Counted from the first letter of the stretch, positions 18,491-29,172 are shown. The stretch is DNA of 64,000 bases from Bacillus sp. ISL-51 (GCF_018613535.1 NZ_JAGGQB010000006.1:1-64000); one strand, 5' to 3'. Numbers and translations are program-made. The notes: generated from the letters alone by a model not told the origin.

Positions 18491-20188
18491 GTGAATCAAT
18501 TTCAAGTGACATCAGATGGAGAAATCAAAACATCTTTACGCGGATTAGAAGTGCTTTCTACACCTTTTTTAAATAAAGGGGTGGCCTTTACACAGGAGGA
18601 AAGAAAAGAACTCGGACTGGAAGGTTTTCTGCCGCCGAAGATATTAACCATTGAAGAGCAGGCGAAGCGGGCATACGAGCAGTTCAGTTCTCAGCCTGAT
18701 GAATTAAGCAAAAACGTGTACTTGACCGCTCTCCATGATCGGAATGAAACACTATTTTACAAGCTTTTAAATGACCATTTAGGCGAAATGCTGCCGATCG
18801 TATACACTCCGACAGTCGGTACGGCCATCCAGCGGTACAGCCACGAGTACCGAAAGCCGCGCGGGCTGTATTTATCCATTGATGACCCTGAGGGAATGCG
18901 TGCGGCGTTTAAGCAGTTCGGAAAAAATGAAAACATTGATTTAATCGTTGCGACGGATGCGGAAGGCATTTTAGGAATCGGTGACTGGGGTGTCGGAGGC
19001 ATCGCCATTTCTGTCGGAAAGCTTGCGGTGTATACGGCAGCTGCGGGAATTGATCCGTCAAGAGTGCTCGCGGTTGTATTAGACGCGGGCACAAACCAGG
19101 AAAGCCTCTTAAATGACCCGCTTTATGTCGGAAACCAGCATTCAAGGGTCCGCGGGGAAAAGTATGATCAATTTATTGATGAGTATGTCGCGCTTGCAAG
19201 GGAAACGTTCCCGAATGCATTGCTTCATTGGGAGGACTTCGGCACAGCTAATGCCCGCGGCATTTTAAAACGATATAAAGATAAAGTTTGTACGTTTAAC
19301 GATGACATTCAAGGAACGGGCGCGGTCTCGCTTGCCGCTGTGTTAGCTTGCGCAAAAGCATCGAAAATGCCATTAAAAGAACATAAAGTCGTCATCTTCG
19401 GAGCAGGAACGGCAGGGATCGGAATCGCGGAGCAGCTTCGCGAGGCAATGGTGCACGACGGGGTAAGTGAAGAAGAATCGTACAGCCGTTTTTGGTGTAT
19501 CGACAAAAACGGGCTGTTAACCGATGATATGAAGGACTTGCGTGATTTCCAAGTTCCATACGCCCGCCCTGCTGAAGAAGTAAAAGAGTACAGCCGCGGC
19601 GGTGAAGGCGGATCTATTGATCTGGCGGAGACAGTGCGACAGGCAAAGCCGACGATTCTGATCGGAACATCCACTGTGTCAGGCGCTTTTACGGAAGAAA
19701 TCGTCAAAGAAATGGCTTCTCATGTCAAGCGGCCCGCTATTTTGCCGATGTCAAACCCGACCACTTTATCAGAAGCAAAACCTGAGGATTTAATTAAATG
19801 GACAGAAGGCCGTGCGCTTATCACGACAGGAAGCCCGTTTCCGCCTGTCGAATATAATGGTGTGACCTATCATATCGGGCAGGCGAACAATGCGCTCGTT
19901 TTCCCGGGGCTTGGGCTCGGAACGATTGTGACAAAGGCGAGGCTGATTACAGACAGTATGTTCGTTGCCTGCGCCAATGCCATAGCCGGTATGGTGGATG
20001 CCGGGAAGCCGGGCGCGCCGATGCTGCCGAAAGTTGAGGATCTCAGGACTGTGTCGGCTACTGTTGCCGTAGCCGTAGCGAAAGCCGCGATAAAAGACGG
20101 TGTGGCAGAATCAGAGCCTGAGGATTTGATTCAAACAGTGCAGGACGCGATGTGGCATCCTGTATATAAGCCGATCCGGCCGATGTAA
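18491..20188 (+). CDS. malS: NAD-dependent malic enzyme MalS
   Basis: A 565-aa malic enzyme: malate + NAD+ gives pyruvate + CO2 + NADH. The large two-domain form is indicated by [23 protein letters not shown] near residue 100, [13 protein letters not shown], the metal/substrate site [14 protein letters not shown] and [18 protein letters not shown], and the dinucleotide loop [16 protein letters not shown]. It starts with GTG behind AAAGGAAGAG, and the length equals B. subtilis MalS within one residue. It is monocistronic, ending at a bidirectional terminator shared with ytzB. Confidence 0.93.
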   Translation: MNQFQVTSDGEIKTSLRGLEVLSTPFLNKGVAFTQEERKELGLEGFLPPKILTIEEQAKRAYEQFSSQPDELSKNVYLTALHDRNETLFYKLLNDHLGEMLPIVYTPTVGTAIQRYSHEYRKPRGLYLSIDDPEGMRAAFKQFGKNENIDLIVATDAEGILGIGDWGVGGIAISVGKLAVYTAAAGIDPSRVLAVVLDAGTNQESLLNDPLYVGNQHSRVRGEKYDQFIDEYVALARETFPNALLHWEDFGTANARGILKRYKDKVCTFNDDIQGTGAVSLAAVLACAKASKMPLKEHKVVIFGAGTAGIGIAEQLREAMVHDGVSEEESYSRFWCIDKNGLLTDDMKDLRDFQVPYARPAEEVKEYSRGGEGGSIDLAETVRQAKPTILIGTSTVSGAFTEEIVKEMASHVKRPAILPMSNPTTLSEAKPEDLIKWTEGRALITTGSPFPPVEYNGVTYHIGQANNALVFPGLGLGTIVTKARLITDSMFVACANAIAGMVDAGKPGAPMLPKVEDLRTVSATVAVAVAKAAIKDGVAESEPEDLIQTVQDAMWHPVYKPIRPM

Positions 20189-20192
20189 GTGC

Positions 20193-20232
20193 AATAAAGC
20201 CCAAAACGCTGAAGGTTTTGGGCTTTATTTTT
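20193..20232. terminator. Bidirectional terminator between malS and ytzB
   Basis: AATAAAGCCCAAAAC and its complement around GCTGAAG, with a T run on the plus side. Confidence 0.9.
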
Positions 20233-20242
20233 GCTTGTCCGA

Positions 20243-20563
20243 TTAAGAGGCGACAGAATCAATGACATCGACAATCTGTCCTGTTCTTGCATTGACCATG
20301 ACTTCATATTGCTCCAGTTCGCCGAATGCCGAGCGCGTCACACCGGTTTTGTATACGTGAATGGTTTCTCCGTTTACATGGTAAGGCTCCGGCTCAGTGT
20401 AAATCCACGACCCGTCAATCGGTCCGCGCTGCTTAAAAGCAGCTTTCACGATGCGGAGCGCTTTTTCTGATGAAATATAAGGTTTCATCACATACTTTTT
20501 CACTGCAACGGCAGCGCATAATCCTAGTCCTGCACCTAAGAGAAAATGACGTAATTTCAACAT
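20243..20563 (-). CDS. ytzB: Membrane-anchored PepSY-domain protein YtzB
   Basis: A 106-aa protein with one N-terminal membrane segment (RHFLLGAGLGLCAAVAVKKYV) and an outside PepSY domain (ISSEKALRIVKAAFKQRG to EVMVNARTGQIVDVIDS). PepSY domains often inhibit or modulate peptidases, but no partner is obvious here. The neighbouring M42 aminopeptidase ytoP is on the other strand and is cytoplasmic. The ATG follows TTTGGAGGTG. B. subtilis YtzB has the same size and place. Confidence 0.85.
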   Translation of the reverse strand: MLKLRHFLLGAGLGLCAAVAVKKYVMKPYISSEKALRIVKAAFKQRGPIDGSWIYTEPEPYHVNGETIHVYKTGVTRSAFGELEQYEVMVNARTGQIVDVIDSVAS

Positions 20564-20718
20564 GAAGCACCTCCAAATATATCGTACTTTTCATTATACA
20601 GAAGATGCCAAACCGTGTTAAGTAAAGCGGCGGTTTTACAGCCCATTCATTCAGGGTGCTTGGAAAACAACTGTTTTTCTAATAAAATAAAAGGACTACA
20701 TAGAAATGAGGGAAAAAC

Positions 20719-21792
20719 ATGAATCAGGAAACGAAAGCGCTTTTCCGGACACTGACGCAGCTTCCCGGTACTCCGGGGAATGAACACCAAGTTCGCTCTT
20801 TTATGAAACAAGAGCTTGCGAAATACGCGGATGATATCGTGCAGGACAGGCTGGGAAGTGTTTTCGGGCTCAGGCGCGCCGCCGAGGACGCGCCGACCGT
20901 TATGGTGGCGGGGCATATGGATGAAGTCGGATTTATGGTGACGCAGATTACAGATAACGGCATGCTGAGATTCCAGACGCTCGGCGGCTGGTGGAGCCAG
21001 GTGCTTCTTGCCCAAAGAGTAGAAGTGCAGACGGATAATGGACCTGTCATCGGCGTCATTTCCAGCATTCCGCCGCACATTTTAACAGATGCGCAGCGCA
21101 CTAAACCGATGGATATTAAAAATATGATGATTGACATCGGAGCCGACGACAGAGAAGACGCAATCCGGCTGGGCATTAAACCGGGACAGCAAATTGTGCC
21201 GGTGGGCCCGTTTACCCCGATGGCGAATGAGAAAAAAATATTGTCTAAAGCGTGGGATAACCGCTACGGCTGCGGATTAAGCATTGAACTGTTAAAAGAA
21301 TTGCACGGCAAAGAGCTGCCGAACAACCTTTACGCCGGCGCCACCGTGCAGGAGGAAGTCGGCTTAAGAGGGGCGCAGACAGCCGCCAACATGATTAAAC
21401 CGGATTTGTTCTTTGCCCTTGATGCAAGTCCGGCAAATGATATGAGCGGCGATAAGCACCAGTTTGGCCGGCTCGGTGAAGGGGTGCTGCTTCGCATACT
21501 CGACAGAACAACGGTCATGCACCGCGGTATGCGGGAATTCGTTCTTGATATGGCGGAAACACATAACATCCCTTATCAATATTTTGCTTCAGGAGGAGGA
21601 ACCGATGCCGGAAGAGTCCACATCTCAAACAGCGGCGTTCCGTCTGCAGTTATCGGCATTTGTTCAAGATACATTCATACAAACGCCGCCATCATACACG
21701 TTGATGACTATGCCGCCGCAAAAGAAATGCTGATCAAGCTGGTGATGGCAAGCGACAAACAGACAGTGGAAACCATCAGAGAAAATGTTTAA
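20719..21792 (+). CDS. ytoP: M42 family glutamyl aminopeptidase YtoP
   Basis: A 357-aa cobalt/zinc aminopeptidase of family M42. Metal ligands are in [12 protein letters not shown] (His/Asp), [11 protein letters not shown] (Asp), [15 protein letters not shown] (Glu-Glu, including the catalytic base) and [11 protein letters not shown]; the last His lies in [19 protein letters not shown]. It trims N-terminal residues from peptides in the cytoplasm; substrate preference is inferred from family. The ATG follows AATGAGGGA. A bidirectional terminator lies between it and ytoQ. Confidence 0.9.
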   Translation: MNQETKALFRTLTQLPGTPGNEHQVRSFMKQELAKYADDIVQDRLGSVFGLRRAAEDAPTVMVAGHMDEVGFMVTQITDNGMLRFQTLGGWWSQVLLAQRVEVQTDNGPVIGVISSIPPHILTDAQRTKPMDIKNMMIDIGADDREDAIRLGIKPGQQIVPVGPFTPMANEKKILSKAWDNRYGCGLSIELLKELHGKELPNNLYAGATVQEEVGLRGAQTAANMIKPDLFFALDASPANDMSGDKHQFGRLGEGVLLRILDRTTVMHRGMREFVLDMAETHNIPYQYFASGGGTDAGRVHISNSGVPSAVIGICSRYIHTNAAIIHVDDYAAAKEMLIKLVMASDKQTVETIRENV

Positions 21793-21799
21793 TATTTAA

Positions 21800-21834
21800 A
21801 AAAGCAGGACCGCCATAGGCGGCCTGCTTATTCT
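21800..21834. terminator. Bidirectional terminator between ytoP and ytoQ
   Basis: AAGCAGG-AC-CGCC paired with GGCGG-CCTGCTT. It overlaps the last ytoQ codons. Confidence 0.85.
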
Positions 21835-22274
21835 GTCTCAAACAAATAGGAGAGTGCTTTCATCGCTTGATTCACGGTTTCGACGGTAATATTCGCTTTG
21901 CCTGAAAGCTCTTTTAATGGATGATGCAGCGCTTCCGGGCGGATGAGAATGAGTGGTTTTCCTTTTGCGATCGCATACGAAGCATCCATCGCCGTATTCC
22001 ATTGTTTATATTTCTCTCCGAACAGGGCGATGACAAAGTCAGCCTTCTCCATTAAAACCTCAGTCCGGAAATTATTGAAATCAGAAGCTCTGGCGTCTTT
22101 CAGAACGGCATTAGGCTGCACTCCCATGATTTCTTCTCCGATATTATCAGAGCGCTCATGGTTTTCCATCGGGCCGACAAACGTGATCGGCAAGTTTAAT
22201 GCTTTCGCTTTTTTCTTTACTTCACCCCGCCAATCACTGTGGATTTCACCCGCCAAATATACGACATACTGCAT
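21828..22274 (-). CDS. ytoQ: YtoQ family protein
   Basis: A 148-aa soluble protein of the YtoQ family, distantly like nucleoside 2-deoxyribosyltransferases. It begins MQYVVYLAGEIHSDWRGEVK and carries VLMEKADFVIALFGEKYKQWNTAMDASYAIAKGKPLILIRPEA, which fits a nucleotide-binding Rossmann-like fold. A biochemical role is not established. The ATG follows TAAGGAGGAAC. It is divergent from ytpP. Confidence 0.85.
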   Translation of the reverse strand: MQYVVYLAGEIHSDWRGEVKKKAKALNLPITFVGPMENHERSDNIGEEIMGVQPNAVLKDARASDFNNFRTEVLMEKADFVIALFGEKYKQWNTAMDASYAIAKGKPLILIRPEALHHPLKELSGKANITVETVNQAMKALSYLFETE

Positions 22275-22385
22275 ATCTGTTCCTCCTTATGTAAACGTTT
22301 TGACCTTCGTCTGCCTTTATAGCAAAATGGTAAACGAAACTTGCTTGATAATGCAAATGAAATATGATAATGATATTGCATATAG

Positions 22386-22415
22386 TTGGTCTTGCTGTAA
22401 ACAGTTTGGTATGAT
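22386..22415 (+). promoter_or_regulatory. SigA-type promoter of the ytpPQR unit
   Basis: TTGGTC (22386-22391), 18-nt spacer, TATGAT (22410-22415) preceded by TGG. Confidence 0.5.
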
Positions 22416-22475
22416 CCAAGTGGACAAACATCAGCATACAAACAAAAATCATCATAATCAGATGGAGGAATCACA

Positions 22476-22799
22476 ATGAAAAAAATTGAAAGCACGGAAG
22501 AATTGCAAAAAGCGGTACAGGACGATTGGGCAGTATTTATGTTTTCAGCGGACTGGTGCCCGGACTGCCGCTTTGTGGAGCCGTTTTTGCCTGAGCTCGA
22601 AGCGAATTACCCGGAATTCACATACTACTACGTTGACCGCGATCAGTTCATAGATACATGTGCGGAATGGGAAATTTACGGAATTCCGAGCTTTGTTGTT
22701 TATAACAGCGGAAAAGAAGTAAACCGTTTTGTGAGCAAAGACCGCAAAACGAAAGAAGAAATTGAGCAATTTTTAACCGATTCCCTTGCTAAAGCATAA
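22476..22799 (+). CDS. ytpP: Thioredoxin-like protein YtpP
   Basis: A 107-aa thioredoxin-fold protein with an unusual active site WCPDC (Cys28 and Cys31 in [10 protein letters not shown]) and the cis-proline segment YGIPSFVVY. It is likely a cytoplasmic disulfide reductase or low-molecular-weight-thiol partner. The ATG follows ATGGAGGAATC. It is the first gene of a ytpP-ytpQ-ytpR cluster with 15-nt gaps. Confidence 0.88.
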   Translation: MKKIESTEELQKAVQDDWAVFMFSADWCPDCRFVEPFLPELEANYPEFTYYYVDRDQFIDTCAEWEIYGIPSFVVYNSGKEVNRFVSKDRKTKEEIEQFLTDSLAKA

Positions 22800-22814
22800 A
22801 GGAGGCCGCGGGCT

Positions 22815-23624
22815 TTGAAAATGACGTCAAGGAAGCTGTCGGATATATTAAAACAGCGCCTGCAGCACGAGAACCGATCCTTCTTTTTTGACAGAGAAAA
22901 AGACACCCTCCGTGTTGAGGATCAAATGACTAAAAAAGGCATTACACTGGAGATCCCGCCGATTATCGCCAAATGGGAAACGAAGAAAGAAGAAGCTATA
23001 GACGAAATCGTATATTATGTTTCAGAAGCGATGGCGGCGATGGAAGGAAGCGGGCAGGAAATGACCGGGAAGGAAGCGGGAATTTATCCGGTTATCCGCT
23101 CCACGTCATTTCCTGACAAGACAAGCGATGACATTCCGCTTGTGTTTGATGACCACACAGCAGAAACAAGAATCTATTATGCGCTCGACCTCGGCAAAAC
23201 GTACCGATTGATTGACAGCCGGATGCTTGAGAAGGAAAACTGGACAAAAGAGCGGATCAGAGAAACGGCTTCATTTAATCTGCGCTCACTTCCGGCCGTC
23301 GTAAAGCAAGATACAGTGGCGGGCAACTGTTTTTACTTTTTCAGAGCGAATGACGGCTACGATGCCAGCCGGATTCTCAATGAAACGATTCTTAATGAAT
23401 ATAAACAGGCCGCAGAAGGCGAGTTAGCCATATCAGTTCCGCATCAGGACGTATTAATACTTGCTGACATTCGAAATGAATCGGGTTATGATATTTTAGG
23501 GCAAATGTCCATGAGCTTTTTTGCAAGCGGCACGGTGCCGATAACGGCCCTTTCATTTTTATACAATGAAGGCAGACTGGAACCTGTGTTTATCATGGCG
23601 AAAAGCCGGACGAAAAAGGATTAG
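22815..23624 (+). CDS. ytpQ: DUF1444 family protein YtpQ
   Basis: A 269-aa soluble protein of the DUF1444 family; function unknown. Conserved-looking stretches are [24 protein letters not shown] and [19 protein letters not shown] at the end. Translation probably starts at TTG (22815), 9 nt after AAAGGAGG; the ATG two codons later is too far from the ribosome binding site. It sits between ytpP and ytpR in the same direction with short gaps. Confidence 0.85.
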   Translation: MKMTSRKLSDILKQRLQHENRSFFFDREKDTLRVEDQMTKKGITLEIPPIIAKWETKKEEAIDEIVYYVSEAMAAMEGSGQEMTGKEAGIYPVIRSTSFPDKTSDDIPLVFDDHTAETRIYYALDLGKTYRLIDSRMLEKENWTKERIRETASFNLRSLPAVVKQDTVAGNCFYFFRANDGYDASRILNETILNEYKQAAEGELAISVPHQDVLILADIRNESGYDILGQMSMSFFASGTVPITALSFLYNEGRLEPVFIMAKSRTKKD

Positions 23625-23638
23625 AAAGGATTTTTCAT

Positions 23639-24244
23639 ATGAACGCTTTTTACAATAAAGAAGGTGTGGGAGATACGCTTCTGATCTCCCTTAAAGACGC
23701 AGCGCGCGAAGAAATCGGCTTTGAAAAAGCAGGCGATGTCGTGAAAATCTTTAACAAGGAAACAAAAGAAACGACGGGGTTTAATATTTTCAACGTGTCT
23801 TCTTACTTGCAAATTGATGATAACGGACCCGTCGCTTTGTCTGAGACTTTTATTCAAGATGTGAATGAAATGCTGAACAGAAACGGCGTCTCAGAAACAT
23901 TGACTGTTGATCTTTCTCCGAAGTTTGTTATCGGCTATGTGGAATCAAAAGAAAAACATCCGAATGCCGATAAATTGAACATCTGCCAAGTGAACGTAGG
24001 AGAAGAAACCCTTCAAATCGTTTGCGGTGCGCCGAATGTGGACAAAGGGCAAAAAGTCGTCGTCGCTAAAGTCGGTGCGGTTATGCCGAGCGGCCTTGTC
24101 ATAAAAGACGCTGAATTGCGAGGCGTTCCGTCAAGCGGCATGATCTGCTCCGCTAAAGAACTCGCTTTGCCGGATGCACCTCAGGAAAAAGGCATCCTTG
24201 TGCTGGAAGACAGCCGCGAGGCCGGAGAAGCATTTCAATTCTAG
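23639..24244 (+). CDS. ytpR: tRNA-binding domain protein YtpR
   Basis: A 201-aa protein with a C-terminal EMAP-II/PheT-type tRNA-binding OB fold. The domain runs from [21 protein letters not shown] through [27 protein letters not shown] to [17 protein letters not shown]. The N-terminal half (about 100 residues) is specific to the YtpR family. It may bind tRNA or another structured RNA; its role is unknown. The ATG follows GAAAGGA. A strong terminator follows. Confidence 0.9.
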   Translation: MNAFYNKEGVGDTLLISLKDAAREEIGFEKAGDVVKIFNKETKETTGFNIFNVSSYLQIDDNGPVALSETFIQDVNEMLNRNGVSETLTVDLSPKFVIGYVESKEKHPNADKLNICQVNVGEETLQIVCGAPNVDKGQKVVVAKVGAVMPSGLVIKDAELRGVPSSGMICSAKELALPDAPQEKGILVLEDSREAGEAFQF

Positions 24245-24281
24245 ACTCCCATAAATAAGCGCAGAGCATCGAATGATGTGA

Positions 24282-24322
24282 AAGAAAGCCGTTAAGTCCA
24301 CTTGCTTAACGGCTTTCTTCTG
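24282..24322 (+). terminator. Terminator after ytpR
   Basis: AAGAAAGCCGTTAAG/CTTAACGGCTTTCTT hairpin followed by CTGTT. Confidence 0.85.
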
Positions 24323-24412
24323 TTGCGAGCTTAATCTTTTCTGAGCCGGCGAGCAATGGTATACTAAATATCGTCCCAGAATAATATAAAGGGAGTTAGA
24401 GAGTGATTAAAC

Positions 24413-27022
24413 ATGAGTTGGCTGAATAAATTTTTTGACTTATTTTTAGGTGAAAAAGAAGAACATGAACGGGAAGCAGACACGCATGTTCAAGTCCAGA
24501 AACAGCAGACACCGGATCAGCCAGAAGGCAAAATAACGCGCATGGAAGATCCTAAAATATATTATGAATATCCGAAAGGGAATTTTCGCTTTCCTGTCGT
24601 TCCTGACGGATACAAACGCACAGAACAAAGACAGACGGAGAGGCAGGAACGCCGCCGTGCCCCGTCCGGCGGTTATACCGCGCGGAAGGAGCAAACAGAA
24701 CAGAAAGAGCATACATACAAAGAGCCTGAGGCGGTGAAAAAGCCTTTTAAACCGACATCCATCCCTTCACCGGTCCACGGCTTTCAATCGCAGCACAGCA
24801 AAAAAAAGGCCGCCAAGCCCGTGAAACAAAATGAAGAAAGCGTAACATTGCTGTCAGAGGAAATCAAAAAAGAACAAGCTGTTCCGCCAAAGGCCCGGCC
24901 TGAACCGGAAAAAGAGCCAGGCTTTGCTCAGCACGGCATAACAGAACATGATGAACAAGAGGCTGAAAAGATCCCGGCGGCTCCAAAAGAGCAGGTCTAT
25001 GAGGAGTCGGAACCGCAGCTGGCATACAGTAAAGAATCTCAGCTTGAAGAACAGCAGGAAGAATATATTCAGCACGGGCCCGAAACAAGCCTGCCTGCTG
25101 AAAATGCAGAAGAACCAGTGCGTGAGGAGTCAGAATTGCACTCTGTATACAGTTGCGAAGCTGAGCCTGCGGAAGAGGAACAGCAGGAAGAATATATTCA
25201 GCAAGAGCCTGAAGCAGCCTTGCCTGCTGGAATCGCAGAAGATTCAGTGCATGAGGAGCCAGAACCGCAGCCTGCATACCGTAAGGAAGCTCAGCCATAT
25301 GAGCGAAAACAGCCGCAAACAGACCGGCACGAAAATGAAGAAATACTCGCTGTTGAAAACAGAAAAGAATCAGAACCGCAGCCTGCATACAGCGAAACAG
25401 CTCAGCCTGCGGAAGAAACTGAAGAACTCCCGGCGGCTCAGTCTGATGATAATGCGGGAAATACAGAGCAGTCTGAATCACCGCACATGCATATGAAAAG
25501 GGCATTGCCGAAAGCGCCGGAAAAACAAGAACAGCCGAAAGAGCGGAGCGTTCCGTTTAACGTCATGATGCTGAAAAGCGATAAGCATAAACAGAGCAAG
25601 CTTCCTGAAGGCGGCACAAGCTATATATTTCCGAATGTTTCCCTGCTTGACGTGCCGCCCGCGCAAAAACAGGACGACCAATCGTGGATTGAAGAGCAGC
25701 GCGAGCTTTTAAATGTAACGCTGAAAAATTTTAATGTGCGCGCCCATGTCGTCCATGTCACACAAGGGCCTTCGGTCACAAGGTTTGAAGTGCATCCTGA
25801 GCCCGGTGTGAAAGTAAACAAAATTACAAATTTAGCAGATGATATAAAACTGAGCCTTTCTGCCAAGGACATTCGGATCGAAGCGCCGATTCCAGGGAAA
25901 AATACCATCGGGATCGAAGTCCCGAATCGGGTGAGCAAGGTGGTTGATTTACGGCAGATGATCAGAAGCGCCGCTTTCAGGACGAATCCGTCGCCTCTTA
26001 CAGCCGCGCTCGGCGTTGATATTTCCGGAAATCCGGTCGTCATCGATTTGAAAAAAATGCCGCACGGACTGATTGCAGGTGCGACGGGATCGGGAAAAAG
26101 CGTCTGCATCAACACCATTTTGGTGAGCCTGCTTTATAAGGCGGACCCGAGCGATGTTAAAGTGCTTCTCATCGATCCGAAAATGGTGGAGCTTGCGCCT
26201 TACAATCAAATTCCGCATTTGATCAGCCCGGTCATCACTGACGCAAAAGCCGCTACAGCCGCTTTAAAATGGGTTGTGGAAGAAATGGAGCGGCGATATG
26301 AACTGTTTGCGCATTCAGGTGTAAGGGATATCGGCCGCTTTAACGAGTTATCAGCCGACCATAAGACAGGTGAAAAGCTGCCGTATCTCGTAGTCGTCAT
26401 TGACGAGCTTGCAGATTTAATGATGGTGGCGCCAAACGATGTAGAAGAAAGCATCGCCAGAATCGCGCAAAAAGCGCGAGCCTGCGGAATTCATCTTTTG
26501 GTCGCCACACAGCGCCCGTCGGTGGACGTCATTACAGGTATGATTAAGGCGAATATACCGACGCGGATCGCGTTCTCCGTATCAAGCCAGGTTGATTCCA
26601 GAACTATTATCGACATGGCCGGTGCGGAAAAGCTGCTCGGAAAAGGGGACATGCTCTTTTGGGAAAACGGCACGGGAAAACCGGTCCGCCTGCAGGGTAA
26701 CTTTGTGTCCGACAGAGAAATCGACCGCGTCGTTTCCCATGTCAGACAGCAGCTGCCGCCTTCTTATTTATTCGAACAGGAAGAGCTGATCAGACAAGGG
26801 ACTGCCTTAAAGGAAGAGGACGAGCTGTTTCCGGAAGCCTGCGAATTCGTCGTGGAACAAAACAGCGCGAGCACTTCAAGCCTGCAGAGAAGGTTCCGAA
26901 TCGGATATAACCGCGCTGCAAGGCTGATTGACATGATGGAAGCGGAAGGCATGATATCAGAAGCGAAGGGCAGCAAGCCTCGTGAAGTGCTGATTACGGC
27001 CGCTGACATTTCGCAGGAATAA
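24413..27022 (+). CDS. sftA: DNA translocase SftA
   Basis: An 869-aa soluble FtsK/SpoIIIE-type translocase that helps move DNA away from closing septa. Residues 1 to about 395 form a charged low-complexity linker without membrane segments, unlike SpoIIIE. It includes imperfect 40-residue Glu/Gln/Pro-rich repeats at about 200-345. The motor follows: beta domain VHVTQGPSVTRFEVHPEPGVK, Walker A GATGSGKSVC near 555, Walker B LVVVIDELADLM near 660. The C-terminal gamma winged helix (residues about 801-866, SLQRRFRIGYNRAARLIDMM) should read SRS-like sequences. The protein is shorter than the 952-aa B. subtilis form, the difference lying in the linker. Confidence 0.93.
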   Translation: MSWLNKFFDLFLGEKEEHEREADTHVQVQKQQTPDQPEGKITRMEDPKIYYEYPKGNFRFPVVPDGYKRTEQRQTERQERRRAPSGGYTARKEQTEQKEHTYKEPEAVKKPFKPTSIPSPVHGFQSQHSKKKAAKPVKQNEESVTLLSEEIKKEQAVPPKARPEPEKEPGFAQHGITEHDEQEAEKIPAAPKEQVYEESEPQLAYSKESQLEEQQEEYIQHGPETSLPAENAEEPVREESELHSVYSCEAEPAEEEQQEEYIQQEPEAALPAGIAEDSVHEEPEPQPAYRKEAQPYERKQPQTDRHENEEILAVENRKESEPQPAYSETAQPAEETEELPAAQSDDNAGNTEQSESPHMHMKRALPKAPEKQEQPKERSVPFNVMMLKSDKHKQSKLPEGGTSYIFPNVSLLDVPPAQKQDDQSWIEEQRELLNVTLKNFNVRAHVVHVTQGPSVTRFEVHPEPGVKVNKITNLADDIKLSLSAKDIRIEAPIPGKNTIGIEVPNRVSKVVDLRQMIRSAAFRTNPSPLTAALGVDISGNPVVIDLKKMPHGLIAGATGSGKSVCINTILVSLLYKADPSDVKVLLIDPKMVELAPYNQIPHLISPVITDAKAATAALKWVVEEMERRYELFAHSGVRDIGRFNELSADHKTGEKLPYLVVVIDELADLMMVAPNDVEESIARIAQKARACGIHLLVATQRPSVDVITGMIKANIPTRIAFSVSSQVDSRTIIDMAGAEKLLGKGDMLFWENGTGKPVRLQGNFVSDREIDRVVSHVRQQLPPSYLFEQEELIRQGTALKEEDELFPEACEFVVEQNSASTSSLQRRFRIGYNRAARLIDMMEAEGMISEAKGSKPREVLITAADISQE

Positions 27023-27160
27023 TAATATCGTTCATTTTTCTCACAAACATGGTATGATAATGGATGGATCATTCAAACTGCAGCGCTGTTATGCGGTGAA
27101 AATCATGCGGCAGGTTTAATCAAAAAGAAAGTTACAGATACTGACGATAACGTAAAAATA

Positions 27161-27204
27161 AATGAAAGATACCGCTGGGCGGGCTTTTTGCCCCGCAGCG
27201 GTCG
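27161..27204. other. GC-rich hairpin between sftA and murC
   Basis: ACCGCTG-GGCGGGC and GCCCCGCAGCGGT around TTTTT form a strong stem. No T tract follows on the plus strand; the minus strand has only a partial one. It may be a processing or attenuator structure in the murC leader. Confidence 0.5.
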
Positions 27205-27263
27205 CAAATTGAAATGAACGTCATATACTGGGGAACAGATAGACGTTTGTTGGAGGTACGATT

Positions 27264-28562
27264 ATGACTGTTTATCATTTTGTTGGAATAAAAGGGACAG
27301 GTATGAGCCCGCTCGCTCAAATCCTTCACGATACAGGGTATCAGGTGCAGGGGTCTGATATAGAAAAGCAGATTTTTACCCAAGCTGCCCTTGAAAAAAG
27401 AAATATCCCAATCTATCCGTTCAGCGCCGACAACATCAAGCCCGGCTTGACGGTAATTGCCGGAAACGCGTTCCCGGATTCTCATCCGGAAATTGCAAAG
27501 GCGCTAGCTGAAGGAATTCCTGTAATCAGATATCATAAATTTTTAGGCGATTATATGAAAAAATATACAAGTGTCGCTGTAACGGGCGCGCACGGAAAAA
27601 CGTCAACGACGGGTCTTTTGGCTCATGTGATGCAAAATGCGAAGCCGACTTCATTTTTAATCGGCGACGGAACGGGCAAAGGAAATGAAAACAGCGAGTA
27701 CTTTGTGTTTGAAGCGTGTGAATACCGCCGCCATTTCTTAAGCTATCAGCCTGACTATGCGATCATGACCAATATTGATTTTGACCACCCTGATTATTTC
27801 GCCAACATTGACGATGTGTTTGATGCTTTCCAAAACATGGCTCTTCAAGTCAACAAAGGCATCATTGCTTGCGGTGACGATGAGTATTTGCCGAAAATTC
27901 ACGCGAATGTGCCTGTCGTGTATTACGGAACGGGTGAAGAAAACGATTTTCAGGCGAGAAACATCGTGAAAAATACGGAAGGGACGACTTTTGACGTCTT
28001 TGTCCGCAATACGTTTTACGACACTTTTTATATACCGGCATACGGCCACCACAATGTCCTCAATTCTTTAGCGGTCATTGCGCTTTGCCATTATGAAGAG
28101 ATTGACGTGAACATGATTAAGCTCGGCCTTGAAACATTCGGCGGCGTCAAACGCAGATTCAATGAAAAAGTGATCGGCAACCAGGTGCTGATAGACGATT
28201 ACGCCCACCATCCGACAGAAATTAAAGTCACCATTGAGGCGGCGCGGCAAAAATATCCGGAGCGTGAAATTATCGCCGTATTCCAGCCGCACACTTTTAC
28301 ACGGACGCAGTCCTTCCTTGATGAGTTTGCAGAAAGCTTAAGCGCCGCAGATCGTGTGTATCTGTGCGATATTTTCGGTTCTGCCCGTGAAAATGTCGGT
28401 AAGCTGACCATCACGGATCTGCAGGAAAAAATAGATAACGCAAAGCTGATTGAAGAAAATGATACAACCGTTTTAAAAGCACATAAGGACGCTGTACTGA
28501 TCTTTATGGGCGCCGGAGACATTCAAAAATATATGAGGGCCTATGAAAACGTCATAGCGTAA
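27264..28562 (+). CDS. murC: UDP-N-acetylmuramate--L-alanine ligase MurC
   Basis: A 432-aa Mur ligase that adds L-alanine to UDP-MurNAc with ATP, the first cytoplasmic peptide step of peptidoglycan. N-terminal UDP-binding [20 protein letters not shown] loop [13 protein letters not shown] near residue 110, then [21 protein letters not shown], and the C-terminal [17 protein letters not shown] and FQPHTFTRT. Length equals the B. subtilis protein. The ATG follows TTGGAGGTACG. It is monocistronic with its own terminator. Confidence 0.95.
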   Translation: MTVYHFVGIKGTGMSPLAQILHDTGYQVQGSDIEKQIFTQAALEKRNIPIYPFSADNIKPGLTVIAGNAFPDSHPEIAKALAEGIPVIRYHKFLGDYMKKYTSVAVTGAHGKTSTTGLLAHVMQNAKPTSFLIGDGTGKGNENSEYFVFEACEYRRHFLSYQPDYAIMTNIDFDHPDYFANIDDVFDAFQNMALQVNKGIIACGDDEYLPKIHANVPVVYYGTGEENDFQARNIVKNTEGTTFDVFVRNTFYDTFYIPAYGHHNVLNSLAVIALCHYEEIDVNMIKLGLETFGGVKRRFNEKVIGNQVLIDDYAHHPTEIKVTIEAARQKYPEREIIAVFQPHTFTRTQSFLDEFAESLSAADRVYLCDIFGSARENVGKLTITDLQEKIDNAKLIEENDTTVLKAHKDAVLIFMGAGDIQKYMRAYENVIA

Positions 28563-28564
28563 CG

Positions 28565-28596
28565 AAAAAGCAGTGGGTCTCTCACTGCTTTTTTGT
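28565..28596 (+). terminator. Terminator after murC
   Basis: AAAAAGCAGTG/CACTGCTTTTTT hairpin. Confidence 0.9.
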
Positions 28597-28605
28597 GCTG
28601 TTCGC

Positions 28606-28634
28606 AAAGGGATTCAGTGACAAACGGAGAATAA
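28606..28634 (+). promoter_or_regulatory. SigH-type promoter of ytxGHJ
   Basis: AAAGGGATT (28606-28614), 11 nt, GGAGAATAA (28626-28634) fit the SigH consensus RnAGGAwWW / RnnGAAT. Dual SigH and SigB control of this operon is known in B. subtilis. Confidence 0.65.
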
Positions 28635-28659
28635 TTATATGTACAAGCCCTTTATATAT

Positions 28660-28684
28660 GTTTATGATTTTAACAAATGGGTAT
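28660..28684 (+). promoter_or_regulatory. SigB-type promoter of ytxGHJ
   Basis: GTTTAT (28660-28665), 13-nt spacer, GGGTAT (28679-28684) fit the general-stress SigB consensus closely. Confidence 0.8.
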
Positions 28685-28717
28685 ATACCATTATATCCTG
28701 CAATAAGGAGGTATTAG

Positions 28718-29140
28718 ATGATCATCATTCTTTACTTAAGCGTCGCACTCATCGCAGTGGCATTTCTTATTCTTGTCATTTTTCTGTCGAAAACATTAAA
28801 GTCCTTGCAGGTGACCTTAACCAACGTAGCGTCTACTTTGGACGGCCTTGAGGGGCAGATGAAAGGCATCACCGCAGAAACCGCAGAGCTGTTACATAAA
28901 ACAAATCGTCTCGCGGAGGACATTCAGGAAAAATCAGAGAAATTAAATACGGTTGTCCATGCTGTACAGGGAGTGGGAACTTCCGTTCAGCAGTTCAATA
29001 CATCCATAAAACAGGCAGCCGGTTCCGTTTCTGCTTCGGTAAGAGAGAATCAGGATAAGATTAATCAGGTTGTCACTTGGAGCCAAGCCGCCATGGAGAT
29101 TTGGGATAAGTGGAAGCAGAAGAAAAAAACATCGCTTTAA
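28718..29140 (+). CDS. ytxG: General stress protein YtxG (DUF948)
   Basis: A 140-aa protein with one N-terminal membrane segment ([22 protein letters not shown]), then a long heptad-rich helix, as in DUF948 proteins. It is a stress protein of unknown mechanism, probably on the cell membrane with the coil in the cytoplasm. The ATG follows TAAGGAGG. It is the first gene of ytxG-ytxH-ytxJ behind SigH and SigB promoters. Confidence 0.9.
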   Translation: MIIILYLSVALIAVAFLILVIFLSKTLKSLQVTLTNVASTLDGLEGQMKGITAETAELLHKTNRLAEDIQEKSEKLNTVVHAVQGVGTSVQQFNTSIKQAAGSVSASVRENQDKINQVVTWSQAAMEIWDKWKQKKKTSL

Positions 29141-29172
29141 CCATAAGAAAAATCCACTAAGGAGGAATCATA

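Noticed and set aside
24864..25505. A 213-codon minus-strand frame opposite the SftA linker
   Set aside because: It is the reverse of a repeat-rich coding stretch with low stop-codon density. No ribosome binding site or family resemblance.
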